Source of the DNA: Eubacterium sp. AF22-8LB
Lineage (GTDB): Bacteria > Bacillota_I > Bacilli_A > Erysipelotrichales > Erysipelotrichaceae
Direction of reading: 5' to 3'
DNA: 21,168 nt
Assembly (NCBI RefSeq): GCF_003458715.1
Contig: NZ_QRVI01000031.1
Coordinates: forward strand, 1 to 21,168
Positions within the stretch are counted from its first letter, which is position 1; each line of letters opens with the position of its first letter. The notes under the pieces are model-generated. The model was not told where the DNA came from. It was given only the letters and a program-made list of their open reading frames with translations, and ran no database searches. Shown piece after piece: positions 7,284 through 14,500 of the stretch. Made by a program: the position numbers and the translations under genes.

Positions 7284-7967
7284 ATGTTTGTTGCGATTGA
7301 TCAGGTGTTTACATTAGAGAATATACTCTATTTAGCAAAGGGTGCGCTGTTGTCGGTTGCGATTGCAGCGCTTTCCCTTTTAATTGGCTTAGTATTGGGA
7401 ATCTTAGGCGCAAGCGGAAGAAGAAGCAAACACAAGGTGCCTAGAGCTATAGCTTTCGTGTATGTCACAATTATTCGTGGAACTCCATTATTATTACAGA
7501 TACTGATTATTTTTTCCGTAATTCCATCTATTTATACAGCTTTTACAGGTAATGTTTTAAGAATCAATCCAATCGTGATTGGTATGATTGCCTTGAGCAT
7601 CAACTCTGGAGCCTATCAAACTGAATTGCTTCGTTCAGGTATTAATGGCGTAGACAAAGGGCAATGGGAAGCATGTGAAACTTTAGGATTATCGAACTGG
7701 AAGACTATGAAGCTTGTTATTTTGCCTCAGGCATTTAAACGTGTGATTCCACCATTGATCAGTGAATTTATTACATTAATAAAAGATAGTTCATTGATTA
7801 GTTGTATTGGTGCTGTAGAACTTTTAAAAGGAGCTCAAGTGATTGGGGCAGAATATTATGATGTTATGTCTCCATATATGCTTGCGGCTATATTCTATTT
7901 GTTTATGACATGCATTGTTTCTTATATTGGAAGTAAAGTGGAAAAGAGGTTGGCTGTAAGTGATTAG
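7284..7967 (+). CDS. Amino-acid ABC transporter permease
   Basis: A 227-residue integral membrane protein of the HisM/GlnP type, with about five hydrophobic segments. The RGTPLLLQ segment and the cytoplasmic EAA loop (GQWEACETLGLSNWKT, about residues 127-142, continuing to ILPQAF) are the family's ATPase-contact region. GAGG at 7273-7276 is 7 nt before ATG. Its end overlaps the ATPase start by 8 nt. It most likely forms a homodimer, as only one permease gene is present. Confidence 0.92.
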   Translation: MFVAIDQVFTLENILYLAKGALLSVAIAALSLLIGLVLGILGASGRRSKHKVPRAIAFVYVTIIRGTPLLLQILIIFSVIPSIYTAFTGNVLRINPIVIGMIALSINSGAYQTELLRSGINGVDKGQWEACETLGLSNWKTMKLVILPQAFKRVIPPLISEFITLIKDSSLISCIGAVELLKGAQVIGAEYYDVMSPYMLAAIFYLFMTCIVSYIGSKVEKRLAVSD

Positions 7968-8691
7968 AGTAGAGAATGTTTCGAAAAAATTTGATAAGAC
8001 ACGTGCCCTAAAGAATGTAAGCTTAGAGGTCAACAAAGGAGATATTATTTCTTTGATTGGTCCAAGTGGATCTGGTAAAAGTACATTGTTGAGATGTATT
8101 CATGGATTAGAGCATGTGGATACGGGAAAAATTTATTTGGATGATGAATGGATGAATCCGGAAGATGAGAAGAAATTTCGTGAACAAAGAAATCGCATGG
8201 GATTTGTGTTTCAACACTTTAATTTGTTTCCGAATATGTCGGTTTTACAAAATTGTAAATTAGCTCAAGTTGAGGTGTTAAATAAAACGGATGAAGAAGC
8301 TGAAAAAATAGCCTTGAAATATTTAGAGAGAGTAGGGCTATTAGATAAAAAAGATGCATATCCTAATAATTTATCGGGTGGACAAAAACAGCGTGTTGCG
8401 ATTGCCAGAGCTTTGTGTATGAATCCAGATATCATGTTGTTTGATGAGCCAACAAGTGCATTGGATCCTGAAATGATCAAGGAAGTACTTGAGGTCATGA
8501 AAGATCTTGGAAAACAAGGAATGACAATGGTAGTGGTTACACATGAAATGGGGTTTGCGAGAAAGGTAGGAACTCGAGTTGTCTTTTTGGATCAAGGAGA
8601 AATTGTTGAAGAAAATACAAGTGAAAAATTCTTCGAAAATCCTCAATCGGATCGAGCTAAGGACTTTTTGAGCAAGGTGTTCTACGAATGA
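7960..8691 (+). CDS. Amino-acid ABC transporter ATP-binding protein
   Basis: A 243-residue ATPase energising the importer. Walker A GPSGSGKST (34-42), Q-loop Gln85 in FQHFNLF, signature LSGGQ (138-142), Walker B IMLFDEP (158-164) and H-loop His194 are all intact; the length is typical of HisP/GlnQ proteins. Translation starts at GTG 7960, inside the permease gene, with GAGG at 7946-7949. The stop overlaps the ATG of the former aminotransferase gene (ATGA, 8688-8691), so four genes were once translationally coupled. Confidence 0.93.
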   Translation: MIRVENVSKKFDKTRALKNVSLEVNKGDIISLIGPSGSGKSTLLRCIHGLEHVDTGKIYLDDEWMNPEDEKKFREQRNRMGFVFQHFNLFPNMSVLQNCKLAQVEVLNKTDEEAEKIALKYLERVGLLDKKDAYPNNLSGGQKQRVAIARALCMNPDIMLFDEPTSALDPEMIKEVLEVMKDLGKQGMTMVVVTHEMGFARKVGTRVVFLDQGEIVEENTSEKFFENPQSDRAKDFLSKVFYE

Positions 8692-8937
8692 GATTGCCAG
8701 ATTTCAAAGTGGAACAATGGATGAATGATTACGAAAATGATGCCGTCTATAATTTGACGGATACCTGTGTTAAAGCTTTGACGTTACAAGAATTATTAGA
8801 TTTAGAATCATTGGATTTTAAAGGCCTTACCCTCGATTATGGACAAATTACTGGAGATATTGATTTAAAAAAAGCTATTTTAACATTATATAAGCATGGG
8901 ACAGTTGATAATGTTACGACGGCACAAGGTTGTTTAC
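8688..8937 (+). pseudogene. Aminotransferase, 5' fragment (cut by IS insertion)
   Basis: The first 84 codons of a PLP-dependent fold-type I (class I/II) aminotransferase. The frame starts at an ATGA overlap with the ABC ATPase and reads into GQITGDIDLKKAILTLY, the usual N-terminal segment before the cofactor domain. At TTTAC (8933-8937) it runs into an IS element, whose sequence adds a short tail ending at the TGA of 8958-8960. Joining 8937 to 10824 restores an uninterrupted frame through the junction (CAG GCA AAT GAA), so the two halves were one gene of about 364 codons. The style resembles amino-acid aminotransferases of the capreomycidine-synthase-like group; substrate unknown, possibly related to the imported amino acid. 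Confidence 0.85.
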
Positions 8938-8953
8938 AGGAAGAGTCAGAACG

Positions 8954-8973
8954 CTCGTGACTTTAGTCATGAG
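8954..8973 (+). repeat. Left-end hairpin of the IS element
   Basis: CTCGTGAC - TTTA - GTCATGAG, 16 nt inside the left boundary. It matches the right-end hairpin in loop and flanking stem bases. Confidence 0.75.
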
Positions 8974-9024
8974 ATGAATGACGTATGCAACAGTTTTTCA
9001 ACAGTTTCTATACACGAATCATGA

Positions 9025-9030
9025 TATAAT
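9025..9030 (+). promoter_or_regulatory. -10 box for tnpB
   Basis: TATAAT 39 nt before the tnpB ATG; the -35 region (TTTCTA/CAGTTT around 9002-9010) is weak. Confidence 0.4.
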
Positions 9031-9068
9031 ATATACGTAGAATACATCGTAAAAAAGGAGATTTCGAT

Positions 9069-9647
9069 ATGTATACAGTACGCTTTCAATTGGAACTAAG
9101 TGGATCTGAGAAACGTTTTTTGTCGAAATCTTTTTTCTATGCAAATCAGATGCATAATCAATTAGTTCGATATGCTACAAACCGTTTGAACGCTTTATTT
9201 CATGATAAAGAATATGTGGGTGCACGCAAAGCTTATGGAGAAGCTGAATTTTCTAAAAAGAAAGTATCTGAACTGTCAGCTTCTCAAAAGAAGAAGAAAA
9301 AAGAGTTGTCAAATATCATGTGTATTAAACAAAAAGAGTATAATCTCACAAAGACTTCTTTGTGTAAGTTCGTATCCAAAGAACAAAAGAAATTCAAGAA
9401 CTACATCAACTCTCATCAGGCACAGGCAGAAGCTGAAGCTGTATATAAGGGAGTAGAAAAGGTTCTTTTTGAGGATGGGCGTCATCTTCATTATCGAAGA
9501 TATAATAGTTTTGATTGCATCAAACAAAAATGTGCTGCAACAGGAGTACGTCTTTCAAGATGGGATACCGTCTGTTTTATGAAACATTACTACAAGGTTC
9601 GTGTCCCAAAGAATGAATATTATTCAGAACATTATTTCATCTGTTGA
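9069..9647 (+). pseudogene. tnpB: TnpB-family RNA-guided nuclease, N-terminal part (frameshifted)
   Basis: A 192-residue N-terminal portion of an IS605-type TnpB: the opening MYTVRFQLELS, followed by helical, Lys-rich sequence typical of the WED/REC lobe. AAAAAGGAG at 9051-9059 gives a strong ribosome binding site. The frame ends in TGA 9645-9647, and the remainder, including the whole RuvC domain, is in the +1 frame and overlaps from 9601. A one-base insertion (or two-base deletion) between about 9600 and 9650 best explains this. I see no obvious slippery sequence there, so the gene is probably inactivated; a sequencing error or programmed shift is possible. Confidence 0.75.
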
Positions 9648-10602
9648 TTTAAAAGAAGATGTTGTTTATTCATTTTTAAAGAGGATCGAATTCAACAGTG
9701 GATTCAAATATTATGTAGTGATCACACTTCGAGGTGATGCACCAAAACGAATTAAACTATCTGAAGATGGTGGACATCGCACAGGTGTAGACTTTGGAAC
9801 ATCAACGATTGCGACAGTCTCAAATAACGAGGTCCATCTGGAAGAACTGGCTCCAGATTCTATAAATTATGAAAAAGAGATCTGCCACAAGCAGAATCTG
9901 ATAGATGCATCTATGCGAAAACATAATCCAGAAAACTACAACAAGAATGGTACAGTCAAAAAGGGAAAGCACAAATGGAAAACCACAAAACGATGTAGAC
10001 GTTTAAAACGCCAAGTTCGAGTTCTCTATCGAAGACAATCTGCTTACATTAAGAATTCACACCACACTTTCATCAACAAGCTTTTAAAAAACACAAGCGA
10101 ATTCATCCTTGAACCAATGAACTTCAAGGCTCTTCAAAAGAAATCAAAGAAGACAGAGTGTAAAGATGAGGCAACGGCAATTCAACAAAAAGACGGCTCT
10201 TTTAAGATGGTAAACAAATACAAACGCAAAAAGCGTTATGGACACTCCATCAAGAACCGTTCTCCAGGCCTTATGCAGGCAGACCTGAAATCAAAAGCTA
10301 CACAGTATGGAATACCATACTACGAAATTGATATTCATCAATACCGTGCTTCTCAACTTCACCATGATACAGGTGAATACATCAAACCTACTTTAAGTGA
10401 AAGATTTAAAACGATTGAAGGACATAAAGTACAAAGAGATTTATATTCTGCCTTTCTAATTTGTCATACTGATGATACATTGACTGCACCTGATTTTAAA
10501 ACCTGTCATCTTGACTTTCCACATTTTGTAAAGATGCAGGATACATTGATTCTAGATAAGAAAAAATGTGGACACACAATGAAACACTGCTTTGGATTCT
10601 AG
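9601..10602 (+). pseudogene. tnpB: TnpB-family nuclease, RuvC-containing C-terminal part (frameshifted)
   Basis: A 333-residue open frame continuing TnpB. The three RuvC acidic residues are all visible: Asp64 in GVDFGTSTIAT, Glu171 in ILEPMNF, and Asp280 in VQRDLYSAFL. The zinc ribbon usual between the last two (CxxC...CxxC) is absent: the region reads ASQLHHDTGEY then LSERFKT without the Cys pairs. I recall a zinc-less, longer TnpB branch of this type in Clostridia-like genomes. A GTG at 9601 could start it, but only AAGG 3 nt upstream is available. In bacteria TnpB uses an RNA from the element's right end to cut DNA next to the transposon target motif. Confidence 0.8.
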
Positions 10603-10823
10603 CTTAAAGAATCCCTCATCTAGTTCAGGTCTTAGGCGTAAGCCCTGCTGGATGTAGTATGAGTATACAAAGTACAGTCCACATGGATTGGAAATGCTCG
10701 AAAAACAAGAGTTATGCAAAGACTATATGCAAGGTCTAGAACCAGGCTGAAAGCTTTGCGATACTCCATTTCTCGCAATGAGAGAAAGAGAATCTCGTCA
10801 TTTTAATGATGAGAGTACGTCAA
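10603..10823 (+). ncRNA. Putative omega RNA (reRNA) region at the element's right end
   Basis: The 221 nt between the tnpB stop and the right boundary hold no gene but are rich in pairing, as expected for the TnpB guide-RNA scaffold. Examples: GCAAAG (about 10716) with CTTTGC (about 10754), TCTC/GAGA around GCAAT near 10771-10783, and the terminal hairpin 10794-10813. In characterised elements this RNA begins within the 3' part of tnpB and its guide is the flanking host DNA, here starting at 10824. The 5' end cannot be placed from sequence. Confidence 0.5.
10794..10813 (+). repeat. Right-end hairpin of the IS element
   Basis: CTCGTCAT - TTTA - ATGATGAG, preceded directly by GAAT (10790-10793) and followed 10 nt later by the TCAA end (10820-10823). 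Confidence 0.8.
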
Positions 10824-11666
10824 AGGCAAATGAATTAGTGATGAATACATTGTTGGAAAAAGAGGATGAAGTTATCACGGTTGTTCCTGGCTATCAGCAG
10901 TTTGTCGATATTCCTAGATCAATTGGATGTAAGGTTCATGAAATCGAATTGTATGAAAGTGATTGGCAAGTGGACATTGAATCTTTTGAACAATATATCA
11001 ATTCAAATACGAAAATGATTATTTTAAATAATCCTTCTAATCCAACAGGTACGGAGTATTCAAAACAATTTCTGATGCGTCTTATTGACTTGTGTAGAGT
11101 GAATGGTATTTATATTCTTTGTGATGAGGTTTATCGTGGTTTAAATGATGAACTTTCAATCAGTGATATATATGAAAAAGGGATATCAACATCTAGCTTA
11201 AGTAAAGTCTTTTCACTTGCAGGATTAAGACTTGGCTGGGTAAAGGCGAATGGAGATGTGATTCATCAAATTAATATTAGACGGGATTACTCCATGATAT
11301 CAACAGGGCCATTAGTGGATAAATTAGGGTTTATAGCTTTGAAACATAGGGATGTATTGATTGATAGAGCTAAAAGTATAATTTTGAAAAACAAAAAAAT
11401 TGTAACGGAATGGTTGAAGTGCAATCCAAACTTTGAATGTATCTTACCTAAGGGGGGGTACGGTGTGTTTTCTAAAATATGGTTTTGAGTTAAAGAGTGA
11501 GAGCTTTGCGAAATTGTTGCTTGTGGAAAAAGGAATTTTCTTTGTTCCTGGCTCATGCTTTGATAAAGAGTATTATTTTCGGTTAGGTCTTGCACAAGAC
11601 AGCTCTTTATTTGAAAAAGGGTTGAGTGAACTGACAAACTTTGTGGATGAACATTTGATTTCATGA
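10824..11666 (+). pseudogene. Aminotransferase, 3' fragment with frameshift
   Basis: The remaining ~280 codons of the interrupted aminotransferase. From the junction it reads ANELVMNTLLEKEDEV, then NPSNPTG (PLP/substrate loop), CDEVYRG (Asp contacting the PLP ring nitrogen) and SSLSKVFSLAGLRLGW, whose Lys is the expected Schiff-base residue. At G7 (11452-11458) the frame changes: before it PKGG, after it TVCFLKYGFELKS in the next frame to the TGA at 11664-11666. Six G's would give one continuous frame, so a single-G expansion is implied. With the IS insertion the gene has at least two inactivating lesions. A product starting inside the IS (ATG 10778) lacks the N-terminus and is unlikely to work. 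Confidence 0.85.
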
Positions 11667-11695
11667 TAAAATGGATTCCGTAAGGGGGTATACTT

Positions 11696-12208
11696 ATGCG
11701 AATTCAATATTTGTTATGTGTAAGCTTACTTTTATGTGGGTGTACGAAATTGAGTGATATAACAGATCAGAAGACAAAATCTGCAAATAAGGCACCTGTT
11801 ACAACAAAAAAAGTGAATAAAACAACGGTGATTGATTGTAAAAATGATTCTTCGCAGCAGGTTACTTTTGAGGCGAAGGGGGATAAAATCCAAAAAATGA
11901 CACAAGTCTTTGTGATGGATTTTTCGGATTTAGGTATAACAGATGATATGAATTCTGAACAGATTCAATCTAAGATAAATTCATCTTTGGATGAGAAATA
12001 TAATTCAATTGAAGGAGTTCATGTTTCTACGCAATTAAAAGAAGAGCAGGTTGAAGTTACGGTTGAAATGAATTTCAAAACTGCAGATATTGATACACTG
12101 ATTGAGAATGGTTTGTTGGATAAGGGAGAAGCCCAATCGGATTATGTAAGTTTAAAAAAGACGCAGAATGTTTATAAAACAGAAGGATTTGCGTGTATGA
12201 CACAATAG
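11696..12208 (+). CDS. Small surface lipoprotein (DUF1307/YehR-like, tentative)
   Basis: A 170-residue exported lipoprotein: hydrophobic N-terminus ending in lipobox LCGC, lipidated Cys16, then a Lys/Thr-rich linker and a beta-rich domain of about 120 residues. The shape (signal, one Cys motif VIDC, repeated strand/helix and a late Cys at FACMTQ) recalls YehR/DUF1307 lipoproteins, but I hold that lightly. AAGGGGG (11682-11688) is a strong ribosome binding site. A weak promoter (TTGTGG 11641, GATAAA 11665) may lie in the end of the aminotransferase relic. The terminator overlaps its stop codon. Confidence 0.75.
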   Translation: MRIQYLLCVSLLLCGCTKLSDITDQKTKSANKAPVTTKKVNKTTVIDCKNDSSQQVTFEAKGDKIQKMTQVFVMDFSDLGITDDMNSEQIQSKINSSLDEKYNSIEGVHVSTQLKEEQVEVTVEMNFKTADIDTLIENGLLDKGEAQSDYVSLKKTQNVYKTEGFACMTQ

Positions 12209-12228
12209 CGGGTTTTCCGCTATTTTCT
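12204..12228 (+). terminator. Rho-independent terminator overlapping the lipoprotein stop
   Basis: AATAGCGG (12204-12211), loop GTTTT, CCGCTATT (12217-12224), then TTTCTT. Confidence 0.8.
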
Positions 12229-12250
12229 TATTGAAAGGATGAGCTGATAG

Positions 12251-12871
12251 ATGCGTTATTATATTGCAGACACACATTTTTTTCATCGTTCCTTAAATGA
12301 AAAAATGGATCAAAGAGGATTTGAAGATATTGATCAAATGAATGAATATATGATTGATCAATGGAATAGTAAGGTAAGAAAAAATGATGAAGTTGTTGTG
12401 CTTGGGGATTTCTCGTGGGGAAATGCGAAAGAGACAATGGATATTTTGGATGAATTAAAGGGAAAGATTTATTTGATTCGAGGGAATCATGATCGTTTTT
12501 TAGAGGATAAAAATTTTGATGTATCTCGTTTTGAATGGATCAAAGATTATGCGGAGTTAAATGAAAATAAGCGAAAAGTAGTTTTATCTCATTATCCGAT
12601 TGCTTGTTATAATGGGCAATATCGTAGAGATGAGAGTGGAAAACCAAAAACCTTTATGCTGCATGGGCATATTCATAAAACGCAGGATCAGCAGTTTTTA
12701 GATGCATACCAAGACTATGTTCAGAAACAAACACATCCACGAATTGGTGATGGACAATTAGAAACTGTGCCATGTCAATTGATAAACTGTTTTTGTATGT
12801 ACAGTGATTATGTTCCAATGACATTAGATGAATGGATTGAAATTGACAAGCAGAGAAGAAATAACCTATAA
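12251..12871 (+). CDS. Calcineurin-like metallophosphoesterase
   Basis: A 206-residue phosphoesterase with the five metal-binding motifs in order: IADTHFFH (Asp7, His9), GDFSW (Asp53), GNHDRF (Asn79, His80), SHYP (His114) and HGHIH (His140, His142). Such enzymes use two divalent metals to hydrolyse phosphoester bonds; the substrate is not predictable. It lacks a signal peptide, so it is cytoplasmic. A ribosome binding site AAAGGATGAG starts at 12235. The gene begins 23 nt after a terminator and no clear promoter is seen, so some transcription may pass through. The promoter of the next operon lies inside its last codons. Confidence 0.88.
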   Translation: MRYYIADTHFFHRSLNEKMDQRGFEDIDQMNEYMIDQWNSKVRKNDEVVVLGDFSWGNAKETMDILDELKGKIYLIRGNHDRFLEDKNFDVSRFEWIKDYAELNENKRKVVLSHYPIACYNGQYRRDESGKPKTFMLHGHIHKTQDQQFLDAYQDYVQKQTHPRIGDGQLETVPCQLINCFCMYSDYVPMTLDEWIEIDKQRRNNL

Positions 12872-12872
12872 T
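12843..12872 (+). promoter_or_regulatory. Promoter of the gntR-ROK operon
   Basis: TTGACA (12843-12848), 18-nt spacer, TATAAT (12867-12872), both consensus. It lies within the 3' end of the phosphoesterase gene; the -10 box contains that gene's stop codon. Confidence 0.75.
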
Positions 12873-12890
12873 TGTTATAACAAATGTTAT
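12872..12890 (+). promoter_or_regulatory. Palindromic operator candidate for the GntR regulator
   Basis: TTGTTATAACAA (12872-12883) is a perfect 12-bp palindrome and overlaps a second inverted repeat, ATAAC-AAAT-GTTAT (12877-12890). Both sit at the expected transcription start, where a bound repressor would block the promoter. Autoregulation is inferred from position. Confidence 0.55.
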
Positions 12891-12905
12891 TAAGGAGATC
12901 ATATT

Positions 12906-13628
12906 ATGCATAAATTGGATACAACGTCCGGTCATCTTCCTTATTATAAACAAATTAAGGAGTTCTACAAAGAAGATATCCAGAATGGAGTTTTGTCTTT
13001 GGGCGATCGCGTTGATAGTGAAATGGAAATTCAACAGATTTATGATGTTTCAAGAATTACGGCTCGACAAGCAATTTTAGAGTTAGAGCAAGAGGGTATG
13101 GTAAAACGAGGCCGTGGAAAAGGTACGTTTGTAACGTTTCGACCTAAAATTAAAGAGGAGTTATCTCATATCCGTAGTTTTACAGATGAAATGACTGCAC
13201 TTGGTAGAGTGCCTGGAACCCAAGCTTTCCACATTACAAAAGAAATTCCAGATGATAAAACGCGTGAATTGTTTGGATTACCAGAAGAAATGATGTATTG
13301 TGTACGAAGAGTTCGTACAGCTGATGATGTTCTTTTGGTTTATTTTGTATCTTATTTTCCGTTGGATTTAGATTTACCTTTAGATTTACGAGAACATACA
13401 CAATCCGTATATGAAGTGATTGGCTCTCCAGCACGTATTGATGAAGAATTTTCAGCAGTAAATCCAAGTGAAGAAGTGTGCTTAGCTTTAAAAATACGTA
13501 AGGACCAGCCTGTGTTAGCGCGTAAGCGTATTTCCTTTGATAAAAAAGGAAGAAAAATGGAGTATACAATGTGTTACTATCGTGGCGATTTATATAGTTA
13601 CACGATTTCAACATCTAATAAATTATGA
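12906..13628 (+). CDS. GntR-family (HutC/UTRA) transcriptional regulator
   Basis: A 240-residue DNA-binding regulator. The N-terminal winged helix-turn-helix (about 13-76) shows the GntR pattern PYYKQIKEFYKEDIQNG...ITARQAILELEQEGMVKRGRGKGTF. The C-terminal two thirds match a UTRA effector-binding domain, with the usual ARKRISF and tail MCYYRGDLYSY strands. HutC-type members usually sense sugar phosphates or related metabolites. AAGGAG at 12892-12897 gives the start. Its stop overlaps the kinase ATG (ATGA, 13625-13628), so the sensor and the sugar kinase are made together and the effector is probably the kinase product or substrate. Confidence 0.92.
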   Translation: MHKLDTTSGHLPYYKQIKEFYKEDIQNGVLSLGDRVDSEMEIQQIYDVSRITARQAILELEQEGMVKRGRGKGTFVTFRPKIKEELSHIRSFTDEMTALGRVPGTQAFHITKEIPDDKTRELFGLPEEMMYCVRRVRTADDVLLVYFVSYFPLDLDLPLDLREHTQSVYEVIGSPARIDEEFSAVNPSEEVCLALKIRKDQPVLARKRISFDKKGRKMEYTMCYYRGDLYSYTISTSNKL

Positions 13629-14464
13629 TATTAACAATTGACATTGGTGGTACTAATATTAAATATGGCTTATGTGATGACATGGGGTGTTTTCTTCAAA
13701 AAGGGGACTATACAACACCAAAAACGACACAAGATATTGTAGAGTCGATATGTTCTTTGCCTTTTGATTATAGTGGGATCGCCATTAGTATGCCGGGGAT
13801 TATGAATGAAGATCATTCAAAAGCTTATATAACAGGTAAACTTTCTTTTCTTTCGGATTATCCTTTGAAAGAAGAAATTATGAGGATAAAGAATTGTAGG
13901 GTTACTTTAGAAAATGATGGCAGATGTGCAACGTGGGCGGAGCTAGGCTTTGGAAATTTACAAGATTCTAAAAATGCACTTGTTGTTGTGTTAGGTACGT
14001 ATATAGGAATGGGAATCGTAATTGATCATAAGGTGTATGAAGGTTCACATTTATTAGCTGGAGAATACTCAGATGCACATATGGATACAGAGAAGACATA
14101 TAAGAATACGATGGCTGCTTATTTTGGCAAAGATGGTCTCGAACGAGTGACGGGTTTAACAGGGAAAGAATTATTTAATCATCTCGATGAGGAAAAAATA
14201 TATGCTGGATTTAATGCGTATTGTAGTAATCTAGCTTGGATGTTGAGTAATATTCAATTGTTGTTAGATGTGGATACAATCTTGATTGGTGGAGGAATAT
14301 CAGCACAACCGAAACTAATTGAGTGTATAAAAGAAAACATGAACTGTATGAAGACGTGGTTTTCTACTATAGAAATGCCTGAGATACAGGCGTGTAAATT
14401 CAACAATGACGCTAATTTATTAGGTGCATTGTATTACTACAATAATAATACCGAGAATCATTAA
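13625..14464 (+). CDS. ROK-family sugar kinase
   Basis: A 279-residue ROK (repressor, ORF, kinase) protein expected to phosphorylate a hexose or derivative with ATP. Phosphate-binding DIGGTNIKYGL (5-15) and the LENDGRCA segment with the catalytic Asp are visible, as is the AGEYSD strand; the second nucleotide loop is IGGGIS. The CxCGxxGCxE zinc motif of glucokinase/NagC-type ROK proteins is missing; the shorter zinc-free form resembles BglK-like beta-glucoside kinases. It is cotranslated with the GntR regulator. No transporter of its own is adjacent, so the sugar is unknown. The terminator overlaps the stop codon. Confidence 0.88.
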   Translation: MILTIDIGGTNIKYGLCDDMGCFLQKGDYTTPKTTQDIVESICSLPFDYSGIAISMPGIMNEDHSKAYITGKLSFLSDYPLKEEIMRIKNCRVTLENDGRCATWAELGFGNLQDSKNALVVVLGTYIGMGIVIDHKVYEGSHLLAGEYSDAHMDTEKTYKNTMAAYFGKDGLERVTGLTGKELFNHLDEEKIYAGFNAYCSNLAWMLSNIQLLLDVDTILIGGGISAQPKLIECIKENMNCMKTWFSTIEMPEIQACKFNNDANLLGALYYYNNNTENH

Positions 14465-14482
14465 ATGTTCTCGGTATTTCTT
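14447..14482 (+). terminator. Terminator after the ROK kinase
   Basis: AATACCGAGAA (14447-14457) pairs with TTCTCGGTATT (14468-14478), with a small CAT/ATG inner pairing; the following T run is short and interrupted (TATTTCTT). Confidence 0.65.
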
Positions 14483-14500
14483 GCATAAGGGAGGAAGGGC

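Larger units (their letters stand above)
8938..10823 (+). mobile_element. IS608-like IS200/IS605 element carrying only tnpB
   Basis: A 1886-bp insertion inside the aminotransferase gene. The left flank ends TTTAC and the element ends TCAA, matching the TTAC and TCAA cleavage tetranucleotides known for IS608, with no target duplication. Both ends carry an imperfect hairpin with the same TTTA loop: left CTCGTGAC/GTCATGAG (8954-8973), right CTCGTCAT/ATGATGAG (10794-10813), each with one G-T pair at the same place. GAAT (10790-10793) sits at the foot of the right hairpin, as the right guide tetranucleotide does in IS608. No tnpA (Y1 transposase) is present, so it would depend on TnpA supplied elsewhere. 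Confidence 0.85.

Noticed and set aside
9202..9456. 84-aa + frame inside tnpB
   Set aside because: Lys/Arg-rich shadow of the tnpB N-terminal part in another frame, no ribosome binding site.
11287..11664. 125-aa - strand frame over the aminotransferase 3' fragment
   Set aside because: Antisense to a recognisable (though broken) aminotransferase; no start signals.
12654..13034. 126-aa - strand frame over the phosphoesterase/gntR junction
   Set aside because: It opposes two strong genes, the promoter and the operator; a shadow frame.
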